NCBI GenBank assembly: GCA_023416055.1
Contig: JAEZIH010000026.1
Span: 1 to 6,146 of the forward strand
Direction: 5' to 3'
Length of the DNA stretch: 6,146 nucleotides
Origin: Pseudomonadota bacterium
GTDB lineage: Bacteria; Pseudomonadota; Alphaproteobacteria; Caulobacterales; Caulobacteraceae
Positions 1-5,058 of the stretch are shown here, in pieces. How positions within the stretch are numbered: position 1 is the stretch's first letter; each line of letters starts with the position of its first letter. The notes below the pieces were generated by a model, which did not search any database, was not told where the DNA came from, and saw nothing but the letters and a program-made list of their open reading frames with translations. The position numbers were made by a program, and so were the translations under genes.

Positions 1-19
1 CGTATATGTCGCCGCTCTT

Positions 20-64
20 CGCCCGCGGGGGGTCCCCGACGGGCGCTATTCTTTTTGCGTTTTC
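20..64 (+). terminator. Hairpin plus T-tracts upstream of rplU
   Basis: Bases 20-25 (CGCCCG) pair with 40-45 (CGGGCG), and inside them 26-30 (CGGGG) pair with 34-38 (CCCCG) around a GGT loop, with one bulged A at 39. A T5 run (52-56) and a T4 run (61-64) follow. This looks like an intrinsic terminator of an upstream gene or a leader attenuator of the rplU operon. The T5 run starts about six bases after the stem, which weakens a classical terminator reading. It ends only 14 bases before the rplU ATG, so the L21 Shine-Dalgarno (GAGG, 68-71) lies just past it. Confidence 0.5.
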
Positions 65-78
65 GCTGAGGCTTCAAC

Positions 79-630
79 ATGTACGCGGTGATCAAGACCG
101 GCGGCAAGCAGTACCGGGTCCAACCGGGCGACGTCATCGTGGTCGAGAAGCTCGACGGCGACGCCGGCTCGAACGTCAAGTTCGACAACGTGCTGATGCT
201 GGGCGGCGACAACGGCGTCACCGTCGGCGCTCCGCTGATCGACGGCGCTTCGGTCGCGGCCACCCTGGTCGAGACCCGCAAGGGCGAGAAGATCAAGATC
301 TTCAAGAAGATCCGTCGTCAGGGCTACCGCCGCACCAACGGCCACCGCCAGATGGAATCGGTCCTGCGCATCACCGGCATCGAAGGCGCCGGCGAGAAGG
401 CCAAGTGGGACGGCAAGGTCGAGCTGATGACCAAGGCCGAAATGAACGCCCGCGCCCGCGGTCTGGCCCCGCGCGTCGAGGCCGCCGAGGAAGCCAGGCC
501 GGCCAGGAAGGCTGCGGCTCCGAAGGCTGAAGCCGCCGAGGCCCCGGCCGCCGAAAAGGCGCCGGCCAAGAAGGCCCCCGCCAAGAAGGCCGCGCCGAAG
601 GCCAAGGCCGCCAAGACCGACGAAGCGTAA
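79..630 (+). CDS. rplU: 50S ribosomal protein L21 with long C-terminal tail
   Basis: Structural protein of the large ribosomal subunit that binds 23S rRNA. The 183-residue product opens with the L21 start MYAVIKTGGKQYRV, and residues 71-91 carry the Lys/Arg-rich L21 signature ending in TNGHRQ. The L21 core normally takes about 100-105 residues. Here it is followed by a linker (about 108-135) and a low-complexity Ala/Lys/Pro/Glu tail (about 136-183) with repeated PAKKA units, which resembles histone H1-like tails. Extended L21 proteins are known in alphaproteobacteria, so the tail is probably genuine rather than a frameshift. The start is supported by GAGG at 68-71, seven bases before the ATG. 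rpmA follows after 64 bases in the usual rplU-rpmA order, and the two are probably co-transcribed up to the terminator near 1043-1079. The promoter is not visible and may lie left of the window. Confidence 0.97.
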   Translation: MYAVIKTGGKQYRVQPGDVIVVEKLDGDAGSNVKFDNVLMLGGDNGVTVGAPLIDGASVAATLVETRKGEKIKIFKKIRRQGYRRTNGHRQMESVLRITGIEGAGEKAKWDGKVELMTKAEMNARARGLAPRVEAAEEARPARKAAAPKAEAAEAPAAEKAPAKKAPAKKAAPKAKAAKTDEA

Positions 631-694
631 GATTCAATAGAGCGACCCCCGGCCAGACGGCGGGCGGCGCGCTGAAGGAACAAGGAGCAAACCC

Positions 695-973
695 ATGGCT
701 CACAAGAAATCCGGTGGTTCGTCGCGCAACGGTCGCGACTCCGAGTCGAAGCGCCTTGGCGTGAAGAAGTTCGGCGGCGAGCGCGTGCTGGCCGGCAACA
801 TCCTCGTGCGTCAGCGCGGCACCACCTTCCACCCGGGTGAGAACGTCGGCCTCGGCCGCGACCACACCCTGTTCGCCACCGTCAACGGCTCGGTCAAATT
901 CACCACCAAGCGTGGCGGCCGTTGCTACGTGTCGATTCTCCCGGCCGCCGAACAGGCTATGGCCGCCGAGTAG
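695..973 (+). CDS. rpmA: 50S ribosomal protein L27
   Basis: Large-subunit ribosomal protein whose N-terminus reaches toward the peptidyl transferase centre and helps place tRNA. The 92-residue product starts [21 protein letters not shown] and carries the L27 signature [15 protein letters not shown] at about residues 34-48, then the typical GRDHTLFA and VKFTTKRG segments (54-73). Length is close to the family norm of about 85-90. The N-terminus has the Ala-His-Lys-Lys form directly after Met, without the cleaved extension seen in Firmicutes. A strong Shine-Dalgarno, AAGGAG at 682-687, precedes the ATG. It is the second gene of the rplU-rpmA operon, and two hairpins follow the TAG stop, the second being a clear terminator. 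Confidence 0.98.
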   Translation: MAHKKSGGSSRNGRDSESKRLGVKKFGGERVLAGNILVRQRGTTFHPGENVGLGRDHTLFATVNGSVKFTTKRGGRCYVSILPAAEQAMAAE

Positions 974-990
974 CGCGAACCGACTGACAA

Positions 991-1024
991 CCGGATCGCG
1001 CAAGGCTCGAGAGCCGCGATCCGG
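991..1024 (+). repeat. Perfect 10-bp inverted repeat after rpmA
   Basis: CCGGATCGCG (991-1000) is exactly complementary to CGCGATCCGG (1015-1024), with a 14-base interior that can add a short GCT/AGC pairing. It begins 17 bases after the rpmA stop. No T-tract follows, so it is not a classical terminator. It may act as an mRNA 3'-end stabiliser or aid termination at the next hairpin. Confidence 0.6.
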
Positions 1025-1042
1025 ACCAAGGGAAGTATTCCG

Positions 1043-1079
1043 CGGGGAGTCTGGATCACCAGGCTCCCCGTTTTCGTTT
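1043..1079 (+). terminator. Intrinsic terminator of the rplU-rpmA operon
   Basis: CGGGGAG (1043-1049) pairs perfectly with CTCCCCG (1064-1070). The stem continues through a T-G wobble (1050/1063) and CTGG/CCAG (1051-1054/1059-1062), closing on an ATCA tetraloop: a 12-base-pair stem. TTTTCGTTT follows immediately at 1071-1079. This is a textbook Rho-independent terminator and separates the ribosomal genes from the acetyltransferase gene. Confidence 0.88.
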
Positions 1080-1137
1080 CCCCGCCTCGAAGCCGTCCGA
1101 GCCCTCCAAGGAGGCGGCGCGAACCGCGAGGCCGCCC

Positions 1138-1671
1138 ATGTGCGTGATCGAACCCTCCCCCGTCGTCGAGACGCGGCGCCTGGCCCTGCGTGCGCCGGGC
1201 ATGCAGGACGTCAGCCGTCTGGCCGCCCTGGCCAATGACATCGACGTGGCGCGGATGACCCTGCGCATGCCGCACCCCTTTTCGCAGAAGGACGCCGAAG
1301 CGTTCGTCGTGGCCGTCGCCGGACAGGACCCGACGCGCGCCGCGACCTTCCTGATCGAGCACGAGGACCACGGTCCCGTGGGGGTGATCGGCCTGTTCGA
1401 GGACGGCGACCCCGCTCCCGAGGTCGGCTACTGGATCGGTCGCCCCTACTGGGGGCGCGGCTATGCGACCGAGGCGCTGGAGGGAGCCATGGTCTGGGCT
1501 TCGCGGCGGTGGCGGCGACGCGCTCTCGTGGCTGGCCATTTCACCGACAACCCTGCCTCAGGGCGCGTGCTGGAGAAGGCCGGCTTCCTCTACACCGGCG
1601 AGGTCAGACGCGGTTTCAGCCGGGCGCGCGCGGCCGAGACGGCCACGCGTCGCATGATCTGGCTGGCCTGA
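1138..1671 (+). CDS. GNAT family N-acetyltransferase (RimJ/RimL type)
   Basis: Predicted cytoplasmic acetyl-CoA-dependent N-acetyltransferase of 177 residues; the acceptor is unknown (a protein N-terminus, an amine or an antibiotic are all possible for this class). The N-terminal strand ETRRLALRAP (11-20) is typical of the Acetyltransf_3/RimJ-RimL group. The acetyl-CoA loop is in GYWIGRPYWGRGYATEA (97-113), and the C-terminal motif DNPASGRVLEKAGF (137-150) holds the Asn and Ser common in this family. An Arg-rich stretch (123-128) sits where family members usually have a helix. AAGGAGG at 1108-1114 is too far from the ATG (23 bases) and no in-frame start lies nearer, so GAGG at 1128-1131, six bases upstream, probably serves. 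The gene lies downstream of the rpmA terminator and so needs its own promoter or read-through. Its stop is three bases from the convergent stop of the next gene. Confidence 0.9.
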   Translation: MCVIEPSPVVETRRLALRAPGMQDVSRLAALANDIDVARMTLRMPHPFSQKDAEAFVVAVAGQDPTRAATFLIEHEDHGPVGVIGLFEDGDPAPEVGYWIGRPYWGRGYATEALEGAMVWASRRWRRRALVAGHFTDNPASGRVLEKAGFLYTGEVRRGFSRARAAETATRRMIWLA

Positions 1672-1674
1672 GCC

Positions 1675-1872
1675 TCAGCCGAAGGCGGTCGGCCCCAGGA
1701 TGGCGGCCACCGCCACCGCTCCGCCGACGACCGCCACGGCCGCGCCGGCGATAAAGGCCAGCCAGGTGCGGGCCGTGCGCTGGCGGCGCAGGCCGCTGGA
1801 TTTGACCGACCGGACGACGACGCCGGGTTTGGGCCCGAAGACTTCCGAGCCGGAGATGTTGTGCTGGGACAT
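1675..1872 (-). CDS. Small hypothetical single-pass membrane protein (65 aa)
   Basis: I do not recognise this protein. It has a polar N-terminal part (1-26), a basic patch with RRQRTAR (29-35), then a strongly hydrophobic Ala/Val/Gly segment (about 37-60) that should span the membrane once, ending PTAFG. The basic patch before the hydrophobic segment suggests the N-terminus stays in the cytoplasm. AGGGAG (complement of 1880-1885) sits seven bases upstream of the ATG, which supports it as a real gene. It is the last of three minus-strand genes, but a hairpin in the 121-base gap before it may separate it transcriptionally. The opposing frames here give only low-complexity Ala/Arg/Pro peptides. 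Its stop is three bases from the GNAT stop. Confidence 0.6.
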   Translation of the reverse strand: MSQHNISGSEVFGPKPGVVVRSVKSSGLRRQRTARTWLAFIAGAAVAVVGGAVAVAAILGPTAFG

Positions 1873-1945
1873 GAACGCGCTCCCTGATCCACCGCCCCTT
1901 GCGGGTCGGGGTCAGCGAAGCCGGTCCGAGAAGGCGAAAGGATGG

Positions 1946-1991
1946 CGAACGGCGCTCACCCACCGTTCCGTGATCGGGTGAACCGCGTTCG
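1946..1991 (-). terminator. Imperfect hairpin after the BA14K-like gene
   Basis: Read on the minus strand, GAACGCGGTTCACCC (complement of 1976-1990) pairs with GGGTGAGCGCCGTTC (complement of 1947-1961), with two mismatches and one U-G wobble around a 14-base loop. One more C-G pair (1946/1991) extends it. It begins two bases after the BA14K-like stop. The sequence after it is only pyrimidine-rich (CCTTTCGCCTTCTC), not a clean T-run, so this is a weak or Rho-assisted terminator candidate or a 3'-end stabiliser. Confidence 0.4.
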
Positions 1992-1993
1992 GC

Positions 1994-2596
1994 TCAGCCG
2001 CAGAAGACCAGCCGTCCGCTGTAGGCGCGATAGTAGCCGCTGTGCGGGTCGTAGGAGCGATAGCGGGAGGCGCACCAGCGGATGCGGCCGGGATCGCGCC
2101 CGCCGTGACCGTAAGCCCCGCCGCCGGCGGGATAGACTAGGTCCGGCCGGCCGTAGGCGCCGTGATAGGCGGTGCCCGAGGGCGCTCCGTAGCCATAGCC
2201 GTGGCCGTAGCCGTAGGCGTTGCCGTAGCCGCGCCGCCGGTAGGACTGGGCGTAGCCGTAGCGGTCGCCGTACCCTCTGGCGTAGCCGTAGTATCCGGTG
2301 TTGTGGCCGTAGCCGGCCAGCGCACGATAGTCGCGGCGGGCCTGGTTGCTGACACGATGCCGCTGGTCCCGCCAGCGGGCGCCGCAGTCGTCACGGCTGG
2401 CGTCCCAGAAGGCATCGCAACGGTAGTCGCCCGGGCGGTCAAGCTGACTGCGCCAGTCGAAGGCCGAGGGTGCGCGGTTCGTCGAGGCGCGACTATGGCC
2501 GTAGCCGCTGTTGTGCCCCCACGACTGGGCCGCCGCGGGGGCGGCCGCGAGGGCGAGGCTGGCGGCCACGAGAGCGAAGAACAACGGGCGGCGCAT
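1994..2596 (-). CDS. Secreted BA14K-like protein with Gly/Tyr-rich middle
   Basis: The 200-residue product has a clear Sec signal peptide (basic MRR, hydrophobic 5-19, AAA at 21-23 with likely cleavage before Q24). A region of about 45-90 carries two cysteines (C60, C71). A Gly/Tyr-rich low-complexity stretch follows (95-137, many GYG units). The C-terminal module (173-199) runs RWCASRYRSYDPHSGYY and ends in a second Cys (C199). That last module matches the BA14K family pattern (W-C-x-x-R-Y-x-S-Y-D-P-x-[ST]-G-x-Y ending in Cys), named after a Brucella abortus immunoreactive protein; its molecular role is poorly understood, with lectin-like activity proposed. C175 and C199 could form a disulfide in the periplasm. 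GGAGG (complement of 2604-2608) lies seven bases before the ATG. The upstream lipoprotein gene ends 54 bases away, so the two are probably co-transcribed. The opposite-strand open frame here is an artefact of the repeat. Confidence 0.82.
   Translation of the reverse strand: MRRPLFFALVAASLALAAAPAAAQSWGHNSGYGHSRASTNRAPSAFDWRSQLDRPGDYRCDAFWDASRDDCGARWRDQRHRVSNQARRDYRALAGYGHNTGYYGYARGYGDRYGYAQSYRRRGYGNAYGYGHGYGYGAPSGTAYHGAYGRPDLVYPAGGGAYGHGGRDPGRIRWCASRYRSYDPHSGYYRAYSGRLVFCG
2187..2314. repeat. Degenerate CCGTAG hexamer repeat (Gly-Tyr codons)
   Basis: The + strand shows many copies of CCGTAG/GTAGCC, for example 2206-2217, 2223-2230, 2251-2262 and 2281-2291. On the minus strand these are alternating GGC-TAC codons, giving the Gly-Tyr units of residues 95-137 in the BA14K-like protein. 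The array is degenerate (interrupted by Ala, Arg, Asp, Ser and His codons), so it is coding low complexity rather than an independent DNA repeat. Copy number could vary between strains by slippage. Confidence 0.75.
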
Positions 2597-2650
2597 GGTT
2601 AATCCTCCAGGGCGGCCCGATACGCGGCCTGAGCAGACTGCGGCGATGAC

Positions 2651-3187
2651 TTACAGGGTGATTGAGACGCGTCCGTTGCGGGTGGTCACGTGACGCATGA
2701 GGACGACCCGTTCCTCGCCGCCGGCGCTGACCGGGACAATGACGAACCAGCCGCCGGCGGGCAGGCCCTCGAAGGTGAAGCGGCCGTTCTGGCAGGTGGT
2801 CGAGCGGACGAAGGACCGGTAGTCGGCGTTGGGATCCGGGACGGTGCGGGCGCGCACCACCGATTCGGGCACGGCGGCGCGGTCGGTCGCTCCGTAGAGG
2901 TTGCGGAAGCGCTGGCGGGTATAGGGTGTGTCCGGCGTCAGACCGACCGAACCGGTGCAGTCGAAGGCCTGCCCGTTGCGGCGGTAGTCGATGCGGCCGT
3001 CGATCGAGGCCGGGCCCGCTGCCGTCGACCAGGCGAAGTCAGCGGCGTCGAACGCGCCCGTTCCGCCCGGCCCCGGGCCGAAGCCGCCGTCCGTCGGCGC
3101 GGTCGCGCAAGCCGTCAGGGCGCCGCCCAGCGCCAGGGCGGCGATGACGGGCCACAAAGGCTTTTTCTTGATGGTGCGCACGGCCAT
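2651..3187 (-). CDS. Putative lipoprotein, carboxypeptidase-regulatory-like
   Basis: The 178-residue product starts with a basic N-region (RTIKKK), a hydrophobic core (11-23) and the lipobox LTAC (24-27), so C27 should be lipidated. Ala at +2 gives no inner-membrane retention signal, which favours the outer membrane. A Gly/Pro-rich linker (33-45) precedes a globular part with two cysteines (C77, C132). The C-terminal GRFTFEGLPAGGWFVIVPV (135-153) has the G-x-F-x-F-x-x-L-P-x-G-x-[WY] pattern of carboxypeptidase-regulatory/SpaA-like beta-sandwich domains, which bind or scaffold rather than catalyse. Function is unknown. GGAGAG (complement of 3193-3198) lies five bases before the ATG. It is the first gene of the minus-strand block, diverges from ilvA, and is followed by the BA14K-like gene after 54 bases, suggesting an envelope role for both. 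Confidence 0.78.
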   Translation of the reverse strand: MAVRTIKKKPLWPVIAALALGGALTACATAPTDGGFGPGPGGTGAFDAADFAWSTAAGPASIDGRIDYRRNGQAFDCTGSVGLTPDTPYTRQRFRNLYGATDRAAVPESVVRARTVPDPNADYRSFVRSTTCQNGRFTFEGLPAGGWFVIVPVSAGGEERVVLMRHVTTRNGRVSITL

Positions 3188-3223
3188 GGGCTCTCTCCGT
3201 CAGGGCGCGGGTCGAACATCCGG

Positions 3224-3253
3224 ATGAGACGCTGAACGCCGCGGCAAGGTCAA
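3224..3253 (-). promoter_or_regulatory. Possible promoter for the lipoprotein/BA14K genes
   Basis: On the minus strand, TTGACC (complement of 3248-3253) is followed after 18 bases by TCTCAT (complement of 3224-3229). This would be a fair -35 with a weak -10 under a sigma-70 model, 37 bases upstream of the lipoprotein ATG. The fit to the Caulobacter housekeeping -10 is poor, so this is only a candidate. Confidence 0.25.
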
Positions 3254-3267
3254 GGTTGCGACGCCCC

Positions 3268-3279
3268 GGACCGTGGTCC
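3268..3279. promoter_or_regulatory. Short palindrome in the divergent ilvA intergenic region
   Basis: GGACC (3268-3272) and GGTCC (3275-3279) form a perfect inverted repeat with a GT spacer, 44 bases upstream of the ilvA ATG and between two divergent genes. It could be an operator, but in DNA this GC-rich a 5-base-arm palindrome may be chance. No regulator is encoded in the window. Confidence 0.2.
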
Positions 3280-3313
3280 AAAACCTCGCGGCGACCCGGC
3301 GCAGACCGGGCAT

Positions 3314-3320
3314 AGGGAAG
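3314..3320 (+). promoter_or_regulatory. Ribosome binding site that fixes the ilvA start
   Basis: AGGGAAG ends three bases before the ATG at 3324. The frame is open upstream to a GTG at 3273, but that GTG lacks a comparable site, and the added residues (Arg-rich, with no family match I know) would lie before the usual family N-terminus. The ATG at 3324 is therefore preferred. Confidence 0.65.
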
Positions 3321-3323
3321 GTC

Positions 3324-4526
3324 ATGACAGTCACGTTTGACGACATTCTGGCGGCGCGCGAACGCATCGCCGGCCAGGTCGACCGCACACCGGTGCGTCA
3401 TTCCCGCAAGCTGTCGCAGCTGACTGGCGCCGAGGTCTGGATCAAGTTCGACAACCTCCACTTCACCGGCAGCTTCAAGGAGCGGGGGGCGCTGAACCGG
3501 CTGCTGCAGCTGACCCCCGAAGAGCGCAAGCGCGGCGTGGTGGCGGCCAGCGCCGGCAACCACGCCCAGGCCCTGGCCTATCACGGGGCACGGCTGGGCG
3601 TGCCGGTGACCATCGTGATGCCCGAGGGCACGCCTTTCGTGAAGGCGGACGGCACCCGGGCGCACGGCGCCACGGTGGTGATCAAGGGCGCGGACTTCTC
3701 GGGCTCCACCGAGGAGGCCCACCGCTTCCGCGACGAGGAAGGCATGGTCTTCATCTCGGCCTTCGACGACGCCGGCATCGTCGCCGGCCAGGGCGTGTGC
3801 GGTCTCGAGTTCATGGAAGACGCGCCGGATCTCGACGCCCTTATCGTGCCGATCGGCGGCGGCGGGCTGATCGCCGGCGCCGCCATCGCAGCCAAGGGGC
3901 TGAAGCCCGACATCCGCATCTTCGGCGTCGAGGCGGCGATGTATCCGTCGTTCACGGCGCGGCGCCGCGGCGAGCCGCCGAAATGCAGCGGCCAGACCAT
4001 CGCCGAGGGCATCGCCATCAAGGCCGTCGGCGAGATTCCCTTCGCCCTCGCCGATCCGCTGATCGAGGAGGTGCTGGTCTGCGACGAGGCCGACTTCGAA
4101 AAGGGCGTCGCCTTCCTCGCCACCATGGAGAAGACGGTAGCGGAAGGAGCGGGCGCCGGCGGACTGGCGGCCATGCTGGCCTATCCCGACAAATTCCGTG
4201 GGCTGAAGATCGGCATCGAGCTGACCGGCGGCAACATCGACTCGCGCATGCTGGCGGTGGTGCTGAACCGGGAACTGGTGCGCGAGAAGCGGCTGATCGT
4301 CTACCGCATCCTCGGCGACGACAGGCCCGGCATGCTGTCGAAGATGAGCGCCGTGATCGGCGGCCTGGGCGGCAACATCATCGACGTGGTGCACAACCGG
4401 CTGGCGCTGGACGTGCCGGCCAAGGGCGCCGAGTTCGACATCATGGTCGAGACGCGCGGCGACGCGCACGCCCGGGAAATCAGACAGCAACTCGAGGAGG
4501 CGGGGTATGTCCTGCGGATGGGTTAG
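3324..4526 (+). CDS. ilvA: Threonine ammonia-lyase (threonine dehydratase) with ACT domain
   Basis: PLP enzyme that deaminates L-threonine to 2-oxobutanoate and ammonia (EC 4.3.1.19), the entry step to isoleucine; it can also act on serine. The 400-residue product matches the medium-length single-ACT form. The fold-type II PLP domain (about 1-315) has the PLP lysine K52 in TGSFKERGA (48-56), the substrate loop SAGNHAQ (76-82), the phosphate-binding GGGGL (178-182) and TGGN (301-304), where many homologues read SGGN. A C-terminal ACT domain (about 323-400) with the start LIVYRILGDDRPGML suggests allosteric control, by isoleucine in biosynthetic forms; the ligand here is not shown by sequence. 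No isoleucine leader peptide is visible upstream. Its last 20 bases overlap the start of the FKBP gene. A catabolic role is possible, since the family's medium forms are named both ways. Confidence 0.93.
   Translation: MTVTFDDILAARERIAGQVDRTPVRHSRKLSQLTGAEVWIKFDNLHFTGSFKERGALNRLLQLTPEERKRGVVAASAGNHAQALAYHGARLGVPVTIVMPEGTPFVKADGTRAHGATVVIKGADFSGSTEEAHRFRDEEGMVFISAFDDAGIVAGQGVCGLEFMEDAPDLDALIVPIGGGGLIAGAAIAAKGLKPDIRIFGVEAAMYPSFTARRRGEPPKCSGQTIAEGIAIKAVGEIPFALADPLIEEVLVCDEADFEKGVAFLATMEKTVAEGAGAGGLAAMLAYPDKFRGLKIGIELTGGNIDSRMLAVVLNRELVREKRLIVYRILGDDRPGMLSKMSAVIGGLGGNIIDVVHNRLALDVPAKGAEFDIMVETRGDAHAREIRQQLEEAGYVLRMG
4494..4500 (+). promoter_or_regulatory. Shine-Dalgarno of the FKBP gene inside ilvA
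   Basis: GAGGAGG lies six bases before the ATG at 4507, within the last codons of ilvA. It is the strongest Shine-Dalgarno in the window. Together with the 20-base overlap it supports the start and suggests translational coupling to ilvA. Confidence 0.75.
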
Positions 4527-5055
4527 GACGGCGGCGGCCCTCGCCATGATGGCGGCCCTGGCCGGCTGCGGCCGGGGCGGCGCCGCGGACGTGGACGCCG
4601 AGGCCGCGGCCAACCTGCGGGCGGCCAGCTTCTTCATGACCAGCAACGCCAAGGCGGAGGGGGTCCAGACCCTGCCTTCCGGCGTGCAGTACAAGGTCCT
4701 GCAGGCCGGACCGGCGGGCGGCGAACGCCCCGACGGCAACGATCTGGTGCGGGTCGATTACGAGGGCTCGCTGACCGACGGCACGGTGTTCGACAGCTCG
4801 TTCCAGCGCGGCGCCCCGGCGGTGTTCACGGTCGAGGACGGCATCTCGGGGTCGCTGATCCCGGGCATGCGCGACGCCCTGCAGCACATGACCGTCGGCG
4901 ACGAGTGGCTGGTCTACATCCCGCCCGAGCTGGGCTACGGCGACCGGGACATGGGCGAAATCCCGGCCAACAGCGTGCTGGTCTTCCGCCTGAAGCTGCT
5001 CGAGGTGGCCGCGGTGCCGGGCGGCACGACCGCGCTGCAGACCGCCAACGGCTGA
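4507..5055 (+). CDS. FKBP-type peptidyl-prolyl cis-trans isomerase, lipoprotein
   Basis: Predicted envelope-anchored prolyl isomerase that speeds cis-trans switching of X-Pro bonds in exported proteins. The 182-residue product has a lipoprotein signal (hydrophobic 8-19, lipobox LAGC 18-21, lipidated C21, Gly at +2, so probably outer membrane). A helical spacer (about 29-50) and one FKBP domain (about 58-167) follow. FKBP hallmarks present: VRVDYEG (81-87), GTVFDSS (92-98), LGYG (142-145), IPANSVLVFRLKLLEV (152-167). The segment that normally carries the pocket-floor Trp (VIPGW in Mip/FkpA proteins) reads LIPGM (117-121), and the preceding loop is a few residues longer than in FkpA or human FKBP12; activity may therefore be altered. 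It overlaps ilvA by 20 bases and is probably co-transcribed with it, with no clear functional link. The stop is three bases from the convergent GST-like stop. Confidence 0.9.
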   Translation: MSCGWVRTAAALAMMAALAGCGRGGAADVDAEAAANLRAASFFMTSNAKAEGVQTLPSGVQYKVLQAGPAGGERPDGNDLVRVDYEGSLTDGTVFDSSFQRGAPAVFTVEDGISGSLIPGMRDALQHMTVGDEWLVYIPPELGYGDRDMGEIPANSVLVFRLKLLEVAAVPGGTTALQTANG

Positions 5056-5058
5056 GCC

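Noticed and set aside
925..1539. A 204-codon minus-strand frame opposite rpmA's end and the GNAT gene
   Set aside because: It runs through the clear rpmA terminator and lies antisense to a well-supported GNAT, with no domain visible.
2187..2314. CRISPR-like or regulatory direct-repeat array
   Set aside because: Units are degenerate six-base coding repeats for Gly-Tyr with no spacers of regular length.
2162..2602. A 146-codon + strand frame opposite the BA14K-like gene
   Set aside because: Its Val/Ala-rich repeats are the complement of the Gly-Tyr codons. The minus-strand product has a signal peptide, a family motif and a Shine-Dalgarno.
3273..3323. GTG at 3273 as the start of ilvA
   Set aside because: It would add 17 residues without family support. 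The ATG at 3324 has AGGGAAG just upstream and matches the usual N-terminus.
3039..4739. A 566-codon open frame on the minus strand, antisense to ilvA and the FKBP gene
   Set aside because: It is a GC-rich shadow frame. The + strand proteins carry full family motifs, while the antisense product is Ala/Arg/His/Gly low complexity with no recognisable domain and no good start.
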